DNA of 64,000 bases from Adiantum capillus-veneris (taxonomy: Eukaryota > Streptophyta > Polypodiopsida > Polypodiales > Pteridaceae): the NCBI GenBank assembly GCA_014529385.2, contig CM043946.1, positions 34,864,558 to 34,928,557 on the forward strand, written 5' to 3'. Position numbers and translations under genes: made by a program. Of this stretch, positions 1 to 10,967 are shown piece by piece. How positions within the stretch are numbered: the first letter of the stretch is position 1; every line of letters begins with the position of its first letter. The notes beneath the pieces are model-generated. The model was not told where the DNA came from, did not search any database, and worked only from the letters and a program-made list of their open reading frames with translations.

Positions 1-1483
1 TCAAGCCATCATGGGTGCAAGAGAAATGCTTTCCAAGCATTGTTACAAGCTGTACAACAAATTATTAATCACTTCATTAAAGGTCATAAGAAAATCGAGC
101 TCAAGCTTGGGTATTAGTTTTGTTTTTGCTAGGTGCAAGAAATTTCAAGAATCTTAGCAAAGGATTGCCCGCAAGAAGAGGGTAAAATCTAGCAAATTTT
201 TTACCTCCATCGAAGCAGTCATAGTTTTTTCCAACAAACGTTCAAGTAACGGCGATGAATTTTTGAGCTTGGGCCATGTAGCGACGGTTATTTTAGAAAG
301 TTCATGATCACAATAGTAACAATTACCTACAATTTAGCAAGGCTAATCGATTTCCTTGGTGCTTGTTCTTTGATTTTGCAAGGGGGTCTTTCTTCAAGGA
401 ATTTATTTATCTTTCTTTAGGATGGAGTATTTCATGGACCCCATGTTTGATTCATTGGACATGGAGCTTCGTGAAAATCTCCTATTTTATTTCTCCATGG
501 GTATCCACTCATCCTCCCTAGAGTGTTCTTGCAACTTTGGAGTGTACGAGTAATTTTTTGAAGCAAAGAAATACGTCACGTGACGTGATCTCCAAAATTT
601 TGACGATCAATTTTGTAAGCTGGCAGTATTACGTAATTGCTTGCCTCTTTCATCTTGAAGGAGGCAGTGAAAACTTTGCAATATGTATGAATGATATTTT
701 ACTGCGTGTCAGTATCAGCCATGACAATGTTGATTGGATAGTATATGTTGAGTTTGAATATTGTTGGTTCTAAATTGGAATGCTTCTCTAAATATTACTA
801 ACTCTAAATATTATTGAATCTGAGTATTGTTGCTCTAAGTATTGATGCCTCTGATATTTGGTCAGTCAGATATTTGCCGACTCTGATTATTGTTGAGTCT
901 AAATATTTGTTGAACACTGCTAGGTTGGATTTCTGTCAGGTCGTATTTTGGTTAGGTCGGATTTTGCTGAGTCTAATATTTTATGCGAAAAAACATTTTG
1001 GGTTGGAAAATTATAACCATCAGTTAGCACTTGTATTGGGACAAGTTCTAAGAAGAGGAATGCAAGAGAAACTTTAGCCATGGTGTTCTTTGCTCTGTCT
1101 GATCTTTTCTCTATGTTTTGTTTGCTGACTTTGAAGTCTTATCATAGAGTGAGTATCTATTCTCTGTTTGTGAGCGTGTGTGAGAGAGAGATTCTTGTGT
1201 TGTTGAACCCCACGCCAACACATTTGGCGATGACGGTGGGGCATTGAAGGTTTTTCCAACACATTTGGTGAACCTACTATAATTATTTGTGTGTTGTATC
1301 TGACATTCTTATCTTGTTCATTACCTATTGTAATGGTATGTCTACTAGGTCTGATTACCTTCTGTGTCAGCATTCAAGGTCGGTGTTTGTGTTTCACGAG
1401 AGTAATGATGCTATGAAAGAACCTATCTCGAAGGAGAAGTTGCTGCAGATTCAAAATTTAGATTTTGCTGCTATAAGTGCTGC
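1..1483. other. AT-rich stretch without recognisable gene
   Basis: I see no convincing coding region on either strand; the open frames are short and resemble nothing I recognise. From about 780 to 930 the sequence is AT-rich with a loosely repeated phrase built on 'tctgagtattgttg'. Around 1205-1240 an LTR-end-like 'ccaaca' precedes 'tttggcgatgacggtgggg', which has the general look of a plant gypsy primer-binding site and could mark an old plus-strand LTR end, but no partner LTR is visible. It may be remains of older elements or of the DNA into which element A inserted. Confidence 0.4.
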
Positions 1484-1585
1484 AGATTCAAGTTGCATAG
1501 ATTCAGCAAGGTGTTGTAGATTCAGGTTGCACACATTCAACAAGGTGTTGTAGATTCAAATTGCATAGATTCAGCAAGGTGCTGG
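1484..1585. repeat. 34-bp tandem repeat, three copies
   Basis: Three head-to-tail copies of a 34-bp unit (1484-1517, 1518-1551, 1552-1585), each starting agattca and containing a gattcagcaaggtg-type core, with a few substitutions between copies. The same gattcaa words recur just upstream (about 1447-1490) in a more decayed form. No function is evident. Confidence 0.85.
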
Positions 1586-1941
1586 AAATTCAGACTGTGC
1601 AAAATGACAAAACTTTGAATGATTTTGCAGAGACAAAAGAACGATTTCTTGAAATCAGACAGAGAAATGTGATGCTGAACCTAATGTTGATAATCAGATC
1701 TGTCCATGCAAACAAACTCAAGAATGGTATCTTTTGCTGAATTTTTTCAAACATACAAATACATTACTAAACTAAAATATCCCAATCAATTATTGACCGA
1801 ATTTGTGGAATATTGTTGAACTGGTGTATGTGGTGATGACAGAGGTTCCCATACATGGTCTGTTTGTACGAAGGGTGTGGCAAAAGATTGGTCCTCTTGT
1901 TTGAGCTTTAAGGTATTTTCCTACCAGTTTGGCATGGCTTG
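1586..1941. other. Non-coding stretch beside element A
   Basis: No coding signal or repeat structure seen. It follows, on the minus strand, the end of the post-integrase protease-like domain of element A. It could be the decayed 3' part of A or the flank beyond a truncation. No LTR of A is recognisable here. Confidence 0.35.
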
Positions 1942-2238
1942 TTAAGTGCGCATCCACGGCACTCCTAGAATAACTCCTTCATTAAGATGTTGATCATCAA
2001 CCACATGAAATTGATGCGGATAAATTGTTCCATCAATGGTGATTGGTAAATTTATGTGGCCCAAACTGTCCATTGTGCCTTTGTTTGCTACCTTGAACCC
2101 CATCGTGTTTGGCATTAGAGGTTCCCGCGTGATTTTGTTGAAAGTGGAATAGTTAACAACATTAGCTCTAGCCGGGGTGTCCACTAATGCTGGCTTGGTG
2201 GTGCCAACGGCAAGTTGTAAATTAATGTGTAGATCCAT
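1942..2238 (-). pseudogene. Element A: second aspartic-protease-like domain downstream of integrase
   Basis: An open frame of 98 residues that reads like a retropepsin fold: an N-terminal strand followed by LVDTPARAN where a protease has D-T/S-G-A, a middle region with a glycine-rich strand, and a C-terminal VILGVPWM, the usual retropepsin end motif. The catalytic triplet is D-T-P, so an active enzyme is unlikely. It lies after the integrase C-terminus of element A, whereas gypsy proteases normally precede RT; A's ordinary protease lies near 33.3-33.9 kb. B and C have the same arrangement. The fold is inferred from motif pattern only. Confidence 0.6.
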
Positions 2239-2649
2239 TCCTCCTAACCATGTAGCTGTCGTTTGTATGGATGCTATCGGAGTAGCATCGATAGCATCAT
2301 TCTGTTGTGATTTTCTCTAAAAGTTTTCTTGCTCCTTGTGCTTTAATATTCTGCTTTTGGCTTCCTACTGTACCTGTTCCTGCATGCTATGTGCTTGACT
2401 TCCGCGCTGAGCTGTTGCATGTATTTTTGCAAGTTCCTCTGGTGTCAGCAAAAGAAGATATTTCTTTAATCTGCAGCCACTCGTCCAAGTAGGCATGTCC
2501 TCTTCTATTAATGTTGCAAGCTTGATGGCACCCCTTTGTGATATATCATGTATTACAAAAGGCCCGATTCCTCGCTTTCTGAGTTTTTGGAGTGTTGTTT
2601 GAGGGTATACATTAAAACATAATCCCCTTTTTGAAACTCCTTGCCAATC
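2239..2649 (-). pseudogene. Element A: integrase C-terminal GPF module and linker
   Basis: On the minus strand this encodes the end of a gypsy integrase: a KEFQKGDYVLMYTLKQH-like strand, then RGIGPFVIHDISQRGAIKLA, the GPF/Y module found at the C-terminus of many Ty3/gypsy integrases, then a W-T-S-G-C-R-L-K-K-Y segment that B also has at 13360-13390. At least one frame change and a stop separate it from the downstream protease-like domain. Integrase resumes at 30202 on the other side of inserted element C. The catalytic core expected between the two pieces is absent on both sides. Confidence 0.8.
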
Positions 2650-2654
2650 ACATG
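2650..2654. other. Target-site duplication of element C (left)
   Basis: ACATG directly before the 5' LTR of C, matched exactly by ACATG at 30197-30201 after the 3' LTR. This five-base duplication proves that 2655-30196 is one insertion event. Confidence 0.95.
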
Positions 2655-3724
2655 TGTTGAAAGGACGCCCTTTAAACAATGTTTCCATAAAGATTCCATT
2701 AAGATTCCTCAAAGATTTTGTAAATATTCCACATGAAGATGGTGATGAAGTAATGAAGATGAAGATGGATGCTGCAACATGAAGATACTAGTTCATGGAC
2801 GTCATTGAATATCCCGTTATTATTATTTTGAGCCATTATGACCACTTTTGTAATGTTTACGGGAACCTCATATTTTAAGTCGGCACTTGTATTTTTGTCA
2901 CAGATGCTTGTATAATGAGTAAAGCCAACTCAGTTTCTTGTAATTAAGCTTTGTAGAAGCCTAGGGACAATTCAGGTCATTTGGTCGGACATTAGGTTTG
3001 AAGGCTTTGTATATAAGCTGAAACCTAAGGCTTTGTAAAGGACACATTACGTTATCTCAATTAATATACAGTCGTGGGTTCTGCAGCACAGGGTATTGAG
3101 CTTCATGCACACACACCGTCGTGCACACTAATCACATTGCAGATCTGAGAGTAGGAGCGTGTTAGCATCGAGGAGCTCTCCGCGTCGACGCAAGCAATGC
3201 AAGCCGAGGACCACATCGCGAGCCCGCCTGCTACGAGCTATATTTGGTCGTAAGTACCTCAAACGACATCCGTTCTGAATGATCAAGTAGTTGTTAGAAT
3301 CAGAGCGAGAAGCTCTTTGTGTTGATGTCTTTGTAGATCAGTTCCGGACACTTTGGAAATTACTATTTTGAGCCTATCGTGATAGCGATTAGAGGTCTTA
3401 CAGTTATGGTTTTCAGGGTTTAGGTGTTTGGCCATATAGGATATGTCCTTGTGAGTCTTTCCCTCCGATTTCGAGTCATTCTGATATGATTTGAGACTGT
3501 TTTGAGCTTGTAGTGTTTGGTAGGATGTGTTGTCTATTTCTTTGCTTTACGGTAGTGTTGTGGTAGGATTAGTGACTGTAGAGTGTTGTTAGTGTCTAGC
3601 TCAAGGTTGACAACCCAGAGATTGCCTCCATACCCTAGTCGGGTTAGCTACGTCCTCAGATTGACAGTTTGCTGGTCTGTGTTCTCGCTATGCTCCATCG
3701 TCCGTCGCAGCGTACCCGCTAACA
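2655..3724 (+). repeat. Element C 5' LTR
   Basis: Direct repeat of 29143-30196 with scattered substitutions and small indels. It starts TGTT and ends AACA as expected for an LTR. A TATA-like 'tatataag' lies at 3010-3017, also in the 3' copy at about 29482. The last 60 bases resemble the end of the B LTR (cgtccgtcgc, then cgtaccc or cgtatcc), showing the two families are related although most of the LTR differs. Confidence 0.95.
3010..3017 (+). promoter_or_regulatory. Probable TATA box of element C LTR
   Basis: tatataag about one third of the way into the LTR, in a position suitable for a pol II LTR promoter starting some 30 bp downstream. It is conserved in the 3' LTR near 29482. Inferred from position and motif only. 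Confidence 0.6.
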
Positions 3725-3725
3725 T

Positions 3726-3743
3726 TGGCGCCGTTGCCGGGGA
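3726..3743 (+). other. Primer-binding site of element C (tRNA-Asp type)
   Basis: TGGCGCCGTTGCCGGGGA starts one base after the LTR end. It is complementary to the 3' end of plant tRNA-Asp including CCA, the primer type reported for Athila-like and some other plant gypsy elements. The sequence is perfectly preserved in this copy. Confidence 0.9.
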
Positions 3744-4320
3744 TGAAGCACCTAAACTAGCGTAGACCGTATCACTTGTGCTTGACAGTATAGCTTTTCT
3801 CTAGAGTTTTCTAGAGTGTTGTCACCATTTGCCTTCTTAGTGGGAAGTCAGAGAGCGGATCTCTTGACTGAGGGATAGCCAGGGAGCCTGCGTCTCGCCG
3901 AGGTGATCCACCATGAGGTTGAGGTATGGTTATATTATTTTGTTGTGTGTTTAGATTAGGTTTTATGGTTTGTGTGTTTGGTTGTGACTTATGGTTGTGA
4001 AGAACTTCAAAGAGAAAAAACGCAAAGAAAAACGCAAAAGGTAAGCAGGAGGCTGTTTGCTTGCCAGAAAGCAAAAACAACCATTCAACCATCCAAAGTA
4101 GGACTTTAGGTAGTGTAGGACATCTGATGTTGATCTAGAGCAGTTTTGACATGAAAAGGTGCTTGAAAACACAAAAGGTAGAATTGTGCTGATTATGGTA
4201 AAAGTGCTCTAAAATGGTCGTTTGAAAGCCAATTTGAGTGCTTGTTTTTGCATTGGAGACCTTAAGGTAGGGGGAAAACACAAATTTGGTCCAATCCAAA
4301 AAAAAAAAAATATAAAAAAT
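3744..4320 (+). other. Element C untranslated leader (truncated)
   Basis: No gene. It resembles B's leader near 5050-5190: both have a 'taggacatc...atctagagca' phrase followed by A-rich and 'cgcaaaag'-type sequence, so C and B share leader ancestry. An A13 run lies at about 4300-4312. The leader stops abruptly at 4320, where truncated LTR sequence of B begins; the rest of C's leader and the start of C's gag are missing. Confidence 0.7.
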
Positions 4321-4738
4321 GAGCTACACATTAGGCACTTTAGATTTCGGAAACAATGACTTGTAAATTTTGGCCAGACATCCTACATGATTCTGCACCA
4401 AGTATTTTGGGTTGGGTTTTTGGTTCATAGACCTTAAGGAGAGCGACCTATTGGTGTTAGTAGGGTCTCCTTCAAGTTTTGTGGCGTTTTGAGATTGTTT
4501 AATGGGTGTTCGGCTCTAGACAGCATTGTAGGAAGTTTTCTCTTATGCACTCTTGAAGGTTGTGGCTTAGACAATTGGTAGATACCTCTATAGGAATTAG
4601 TTAGGAGTCCGTCGAGTGTAGGTTGACACCTTATGCTTGCTTCCACGCGCCTGCGGGTCGAGCTTCGTCCTTAGCTGACATTATATGCTAGGTGAGTTCT
4701 CGCTGTGATGACGTCCGTCGCAGCGTATCCGTCCAACA
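4321..4738 (+). repeat. Element B 5' LTR, 3' portion only
   Basis: Matches 22298-22715, the last 418 bp of the 3' LTR. The first about 527 bp of the LTR are missing, and the sequence before 4321 is leader of element C. Most differences from the 3' LTR are C/T or G/A transitions, as expected for old methylated DNA. A consensus splice-donor-like tag|gtgagt occurs near 4689-4697 and is kept in the 3' LTR. Confidence 0.92.
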
Positions 4739-4739
4739 T

Positions 4740-4757
4740 TGGCGCCATTGCCGGGGA
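4740..4757 (+). other. Primer-binding site of element B
   Basis: TGGCGCCATTGCCGGGGA, one mismatch from the tRNA-Asp-complementary site of element C, placed immediately after the LTR end. Confidence 0.9.
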
Positions 4758-5286
4758 CAAAAACCTTAGGTAGGTGACCGAAACTAATCCTTGAGGAGTG
4801 GGATTTTTGTCTTACCAAGAGTCTCGTTTTACATTTAGATAGGTTCAGAGGGTGGAGGACTCTCTAGGTCTTAGAGGGAGTCAAGGAAGCGTGTGTCTGG
4901 CCTAGATCCTTCGACTTAGGTAGATTAGGTAGACCAAGATAGTTTTAGGTAGTAGTCGAGTTCTTGAGTAGGAGTTGGAGTGGTAGAAGTGGTAGAGGAG
5001 AGCTTGAGAGTCCAGAGAGGCCAGAAAGCAACCAAAAACACCATTATCACCAGTTCACATGATAAGTAGGAGTAGAGCAAGTAGGACATCATGATTCAGG
5101 ATCTAGAGCATTTCATGCATGAATACTTGCTTGGTAAAGTCATCACAAGTTTGTAAAAGATGCAAAAAGACGCAAAAGTGTGTTTGAAAGCCTACGTGAA
5201 GTCCAAAAGTTACTGTGAGTGTTTCTGATAGAGCTACAGAGCATCAGGAGCATTTCTGTCAGGAAAAAAATTAATTTCAAGCCAGG

Positions 5287-6151
5287 AGACATCCTACGCG
5301 TAGGATGTCTACAGACTAATCTAGTGGGAATTTTGGGATTTTGAGTTGACCAGTGTATTCAAAAGGTAGGGTTTACCCTAATTTCAACTGGAAAGTGGAA
5401 ATTTGACTATATCTTGACAGGATAAGTCCAGATAGACTGAAATTGCCAGACATCCTACCCAAATTGTGCCAAAACATTGTTTTGAGACCAAAACCATAAG
5501 ATGGCTGCATGAGCATGTCTTGCATGATATATTGAGTGACTGAGAGGGGTTTCACCTCAATTGGGTGAGAAAATTGGGTTCAGAGCAGACTTTAGCATTT
5601 TTGACTGAAAGAGGCAAGAACAGCTAAAATTTGGGACTTTTGAGATCCAAACCAAAATCTAAGAATACCATTGGATTACTGACATCAAAGGGAAGCTGTG
5701 GGACAAGTCTGGGGTCAAACAGGACAAAAAGACATCCTACGCGTAGGCTTTTTCATCAGAATGGCTTCAAACTCAAAGCACAAGCTCCCCTTGAGTTGCT
5801 GATCACTTTGGTATACTCGAAATTTGGTTTGGAGTCCAAAATCACACAGAAGACATCCTACGCGTAGGATGTCTAAAGTAAGAAATTGAAGCCAGACTTT
5901 GAGTGTAAGCATAGCAAGGTGTTGTAAAGCCTAAGGCAAGCCTCCTAGTCAATTTTGGTCCAAATTGGAGTTGATTAGACAGATCAAGATCAGCAAAACA
6001 GGCTGTCGGAAGAGATTTCTGACTCATTGACCAGCTAATAAGGGTCCAAATCAAAAAGTGAAAATAGCTGTGGGCTCAGCACATCAAGGGGAAACCATAG
6101 TGCAAAAATCCAAGAAAAAAAAGCAGGAGACATCCTATTGGGGCTTACTGA
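5287..6151. repeat. Palindrome block 1 (element B leader)
   Basis: Full sites at 5287-5310 and 5851-5874 are perfect 24-bp palindromes: arm AGACATCCTA, core CGCG, complementary arm. The site at 5730-5753 has an intact left arm and core but a decayed right arm. Left-arm half-sites start at 5448 and 6128. Spacings are 282 (5448 to 5730), 277 (5851 to 6128) and 564, or twice 282 (5287 to 5851). The LTR carries a further half-site (4376 and 22353). Confidence 0.9.
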
Positions 6152-6513
6152 AGAGAAAAGTTTATTGGGCATAGACAGTGAGATTCCATTTGGCTTAAGG
6201 GTTCCATAACTTCTTTCAGAAGTGAATTTGGACCTTGTTTGCCCATTTGATGGAGCAAAAACCGAATTCAGACTTTTTCACATAAATTGACCAACATCCA
6301 AGGGAAGTACAGTTTCAGATTAGCAGACCTAATCCAGAACATCAATAGTGTATAAAATACAGTAGTGGTCGAGATTAACTCTCCAGTTATACCAAGCATT
6401 ACTAAGATAACCTCTAGCAGATAAATACTTTGATTCGATTGCCGAAATTAAACGCTTGTGTACAGGTATATCCAGCAACAAAGCAAGAAGTTGTGCGGAA
6501 ACTGATCCTTAGC

Positions 6514-6522
6514 CAGGTGAGT
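6514..6522 (+). promoter_or_regulatory. Candidate 5' splice site in element B leader
   Basis: CAG|GTGAGT is an exact match to the plant donor consensus. It could pair with the acceptor-like site just before the accessory reading frame (18276-18278), giving a spliced subgenomic RNA, or with an acceptor near gag. Inferred from motif only. Confidence 0.4.
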
Positions 6523-6560
6523 GGTTAGATTTGTGATAAATTGCATTGATAAGTTTGATG

Positions 6561-7400
6561 AATTTAAGATCAGGAAGATACATTGTTAGAGACCAGAAGG
6601 TGGCAGGTGACCAAGGTAGCTTAGTGTCCACTGAAGAGAGTGTAACTCAGGCAAGGCTAGATCCACTAGCATTGATTATTGAGGAAGCTAGTCATACTGA
6701 CACTTCGTCAGACCTTTGAATGATTTCAAACTCACTGTGATCTTCTTAGAGGGAACAAACTCGAGGGGAGCCCTAGTCTATTCTGACTATCGAGGACGCA
6801 AGTGCATTTGTATTGAAGAAAGACCAGCTCAAAGACTGGAGATAATCCAAGTCTATGATGATGGAGATAGATTCCGAGACGAAAAGGGGAACCACTATCT
6901 GATAGTTAGTAACCCTGAAGATTACAACAGATATGGAGATAACGTGGCGAAAGGGAAAATGGTTTCAGAAGCTCAAGAACCGCCACCAAACATTGATCGG
7001 GACGGAGCTATTTTTATGTATGATAAGAAAACAACCAGGGTTCCAACTTATAACAAGAACGTGGGAATCTACAAGCATGAGAGTGAGGGTATAGTCTCTT
7101 ACTTTCACAGCAAAGAACCATACGTAAACGAATTAAGCAAAGACAACGTTCTTTACTTATTCTCTTATGAAACTGCTATGGGGAAGGGTATGGTTTTTGT
7201 TGATAGATATAGGAGAGAATACCAACGTATTCTCCCAGAGGAGGTAGAAAGGGAAACATGTCCAGGAGCATCAGCATATGCCCCTAAGGAAGTGCCAACA
7301 CCCCAAGCAAGTCGACAAATCCCTTTTCTGATGAGTATGACGCTACCTCACATTCCACCCGACCGCAAGCATTCAACAACCAAAACCAACAGGAAAACCA
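6561..7400 (+). pseudogene. Element B gag, N-terminal extension
   Basis: Gag-like sequence begins near 6565 with a degenerate N-L-R-S-G-R-type start, then a segment with V-S-T-E-E-S-V-T-Q that element D repeats almost word for word (54142-54345) and element A at 49054-49305. From 6716 a frame of about 200 residues contains a D-Y-R-G-R-K...Y-D-D-G-D-R-F half and an H-E-S-E-G...L-F-S-Y-E-T half. Both have counterparts in A (48798-49007; 36779-37108) and the second in C (22840-23060). Frame changes occur near 6715 and 7340. This extension precedes the ordinary gag domain and is not one I can name. Confidence 0.7.
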
Positions 7401-8790
7401 GTCATCATTGCAGGCATGGCTCCGACAGAGTGCAACAGTGGAACAAGACCAAAACCGACATGGTTATCAAGCCGCACGAGGGCTAAGGGATTTGCAAGAA
7501 CAACCACTCTATTCAAGGTATCAAGGAGAGAGTAAGCCAAAGACTCAAGGGTCAACAGAGCCTGGAGGGCCACGCATAGAACGAGTTCGAAGAGATGAAC
7601 CATCTCTGGCGAGAACTGTTAGAAACTATGGCTTAGGAGCACCACTGGGAGAGGAACCAGCCTATTACAGAAGGCCTGAGGAGGGATATCGATTAGGACA
7701 TGGAGATCCAATGATGAGATCTGTAGACCATCAGAGAATTAGACCTTCTCAAGTGCAAAAATGGGTATACAAGAAATACACAGGAAACAGAGATCCCAGG
7801 GATCATTTAGCAGCCTTTGTGCGTGTAATTAGAGCTGAGGAAGTACTGGATTTTCCTACCCAATTTGCAGTGTTTGGACTAACCCTAGAGGATGATGCTG
7901 CCACTTGGTTTGACTCTGTAGAGCGTAGAGACTTTGAGTCTATGGAGGAAGTGTTTGACGAATTTATCGAGGAATTCTCACAAAGGGGGATAGCTCATAA
8001 TACCGTCTCACAAATCCATAAATTCAAACAGAAAGATGGGGAATTTGTACGAAAGGTAGCCCTAAGACTAGAAAGATATGTTAAGTTCTGTCCTGTTGAA
8101 GAACTTCCAACTCAGTCCAGACTCATGTTGATATTCATCCAAGGACTAAGGAATGCAGATCTCCAGAAAGACTTACATATGAAGAGGAGCACGACGTTGA
8201 ATGAGTTGACAAAGGAGGCTCTTTACCTTGTGGACAATTGTGCGGTCTACAAAGAGGGGGAGTTCAAGGACCTTGATGACGATTCGTCTTCACAACAAAG
8301 TGGAAGCAAGTCTTCTAAGACAACACCGAAAGGAGAAGTAGATGTAAACCAGGAGCAACTTGTAGATGAAGTGATAAAAAAGATTAACTTGTACGCCAAA
8401 CCCCAGGCTAAACAGCCCAAGTGGTGTGCTATTGAACAAAAATGGACAAACCATGGGACCGAGGAATGTTATTATAACAAGGGGTATGTGAGAGAGAGAC
8501 CTTATGCCCCCCAAGCTCCGATAGCTTCTCCTCAAGTTCCACCGATGCCTAGGTATCAAGCAGGCAACCTACTAGGACCTGTAGGTGTAGAAAGACCACA
8601 ACCGGTGTTGGGGCAACAACCACCCCTACTAGGATTACGACCAATTGATATAAGATACACACCAGCCGTAACTGAATCAGAGGATAAGGCTTTGGTACCT
8701 ATGCATATTATGAAGATCCCAATGGATATGCGGAAAACCCTGTCTATTATCCACCGAAAGAACCCTCGACACCAGAACCATGGATCATGA
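7340..8790 (+). pseudogene. Element B gag core (retrotransposon gag domain)
   Basis: One open frame of about 480 codons. At 7740-8260 it encodes the helical capsid-like domain of plant gypsy Gag: RPSQVQKWVYKKYTGNRDPR, F-G-L-T-L-E-D-D-A-A-T-W-F, then F-S-Q-R-G-I and LNELTKEALYLVDN. The C-terminal part is rich in Pro and Gln. A degenerate first zinc knuckle (W-C-A-I-E-Q-K...E-E-C) lies around 8430-8470. The same domain occurs in C (23220-23710) and A (35771-36490 and 42305-42566). Gag packages the RNA in cytoplasmic particles. This copy is cut off from its N-terminus by a frameshift. Confidence 0.85.
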
Positions 8791-9473
8791 TAGGAAATAC
8801 AGGACCACCAACTGTTGCACAGGCAGCAGGAGAAGGAAGATATAGCTTAGATGAACGAACACTGATGTTCATAGCCAATGGAGGCATGGGCGAATAGAGA
8901 CATGCATACCAACAAAGAGGAGCACAAGGAGCACCTCAACAGCCCAAGGGACCCTGCTACAAGTGTGGTGGAGACCATTGGCTGAGACATTGTCCTCATG
9001 ATGAAATCATTAGAGTCAACGCATATTGCACTGAGTGTGGAGTTACTCATTTGATTCCCGATTTCCCTAAGAACCCAAGCAAAGGACCACAAACTACCTT
9101 GAACATGCTAGGAACAGTACCTTCCAGTGGAGGATCGGAAAATGAAACAATCATACCCATCCAGGCGGTAACACGAGCCCAAGATCAAAGAAGGACGAAC
9201 GAACCCATAGTTGAAGAACCAAAAACCGACGCCCAAAGTTCAAAAACGAAAAATCAGAGAAGCATTTGGAAATCTAGAAAGGCGTGTATGAAAGCCAGGA
9301 AGGAACGAGAGCAAACCACTCTATCCGAGGAGTTGAAACATACAAAGGATAGATTAGAGCGGTTAGAGGATCTAGCTAGCTTAAGTTCACACACCATGGC
9401 AACCATAGCACCCAAGGAAATACCAGAGCCCAAAAGTGTAGGTCAGGAGGATTTGTACTGGCAGACAAGGTAA
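8791..9473 (+). pseudogene. Element B gag, zinc-knuckle region and basic C-terminus
   Basis: Two knuckles follow each other: CYKCGGDHWLRHC (about 8952-8990), a C-x2-C-x3-H-x4-C motif, and a second C-T-E-C-G-V-T-H-L-I-P-D-F (about 9027-9065) in which the last Cys is Phe. With the degenerate one near 8430 this makes three, as in C. The downstream frame to 9473 is basic and charged (K-A-R-K-E-R-E, then a short Leu-heptad stretch). A stop at about 8895 interrupts the frame before the knuckles. Confidence 0.75.
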
Positions 9474-10073
9474 ATAAGCAGTTGGATGCGCTTCTAAAAG
9501 CTTATGAAGCTAGACCCAAAAAGAGCCAAACCCACGAGCAAAGGTGGATGAATGATTCATATGCAAAAATAGAAAACAGAGGTTGGAAATGTGTAAAAAG
9601 ATGATCGAAATAGCTCAATCATTGATGGAAGACACGCTGGGTAAACCTACAAATTGGCATGAGGCACCAGCTCCAACCCCTATCCAACCAACTTTTGAGA
9701 AACATGGAGAAACAAAGGAAAGACTCACTAATGCCTATGATTCCAGAGGAGAGCCTATCATAGTGCCAAATACCACAGATGAGGCAAGTGACGGGTTCCA
9801 GCCTAAAATATTGGCAGAAATGGATAAGGACTGTAACGATCTAGACAATCTGTGGAAGCAAATCCGTGAGGCCAACGAGGCTAATAGGATGAGTAACCAT
9901 ATGAATAGCACCAGAAAATAAAAGAATGTAATCTTACCTCCTATTGAAGAATTTGAGGCGAGATCAAAAATAAACTTTGAGATGCATTCACAAGGGGGAG
10001 ACCAAGGATCAATTAGTTCGGGGCACAGCCAACCAGACCCTCTTACCTAGGAGAGTATGAAGCCAAGTCGGAA
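9474..10073 (+). pseudogene. Element B gag-pol linker
   Basis: Short frames carry a conserved linker: L-D-A-L-L-K-A-Y-E-A-R...Q-R-W-M (9478-9560), then M-C-K-K-M-I-E-I-A-Q-S-L-M-E (9586-9630). The same segment is found in C (24699-24870) and A (34530-34720), always between the zinc knuckles and the protease. Its role is unknown. Frameshifts separate the pieces, and 9922-10073 has no preserved frame. Confidence 0.65.
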
Positions 10074-10967
10074 GTGAGAGCAATCCCATCTCAAAGACTT
10101 TCTTCTAACAAATTGATGGATTCGCAAGGATTGATTGAGTTATTGTCCACCCCCATGGCATGCACAATCACATTAGCAGAACTCCTAAGGTTACGGCCTA
10201 ACATGTGGACCACAGTAGGTAAATGCCTAGAAAATTTTGGAGTGAAAGAACCCACCTTGAAGCTACAGGAAGGGATCAGAGAGTTGGACAGGCCTCAATT
10301 AAACACTAGGCCAGTACCATTAAACAAGGTTGGAGAGTATTGCGAGGGAGAAGATGGAAACACCACGCTACCAGTAGAATTCCAAGGAGTAGTTTCCAAA
10401 GCTATTCTTGACAGTGTAGCGGGAGTTGCTATCGCCACCAAGAAAATCTGGAAAAAATGGAAAAAACCAGCTTTAAGAGCTACCAGAATGAAACTGCAAT
10501 TGGCAGATAGGTTCATGGAGAAGCCTCTAGGACTCTTAGAAAAAGTGATTGTGCAGAATCGAGTATGAGCATACATTTGCAATAGTCGATTTCGACAAAA
10601 AGAATAATTATGAGATCATCTTGGGACGACCATTCATGCGACAATTAAAGATGGTCCAAATTGGGGTTACGACCACATATACCTCAAACATGACGAGACA
10701 ACAACTAAAATACACTTGAAAGACCATAGTTACAAAGATGTGAACCAAACACCTATGGAAGAGTTTGATTCAGCTACAGTAGCAGGATCAAAACTCCGAG
10801 CATGGTTAGGGCAACCAAAAGAGCTATGGATGTGCGGAGCTTCACATTGTGGAAGCTTAAGAAGAGAGGAATGCTTCTTAGAAAGAGCAATTGAGGACAA
10901 GGAGTATATTCCGGAACCTTTCCCTGAAGATGCCTTGGAACCTCTAGAATGGGAAAACATACTCTGA
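10074..10967 (+). pseudogene. Element B protease (first, pre-RT)
   Basis: The frame 10074-10568 holds the conserved lead-in T-L-A-E-L-L...N-K-V-G-E-Y and the protease start KAILDSVAGVAIATKKIW at about 10398-10450. The catalytic D-S-G is D-S-V, so the active site is damaged; C has D-S-G at the same place. After a frame change the end motif NNYEIILGRPFMRQLKM follows at about 10600-10650. The last part (10716-10967) carries the conserved WMCGASH...PFPEDALEPLEW segment shared with C (26040-26190) and A (33390-33540). Confidence 0.85.

Larger units (their letters stand above)
4758..6560 (+). other. Element B leader with palindromes and splice-donor signal
   Basis: About 1.8 kb without a credible reading frame between the primer site and gag. 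It carries 24-bp palindromes (5287, 5851), a degenerate one (5730) and half-sites (5448, 6128). A perfect donor consensus, CAG|GTGAGT, lies at 6514-6522, about 50-100 bases before the first gag-like codons. A long structured leader is common in giant plant gypsy elements. Confidence 0.7.

Noticed and set aside
1205-1240. Primer-binding site of another plus-strand element
   Set aside because: The resemblance is limited to 'ttggcg...gtgggg'; no LTR pair or coding part follows, so it is mentioned only as a possibility.
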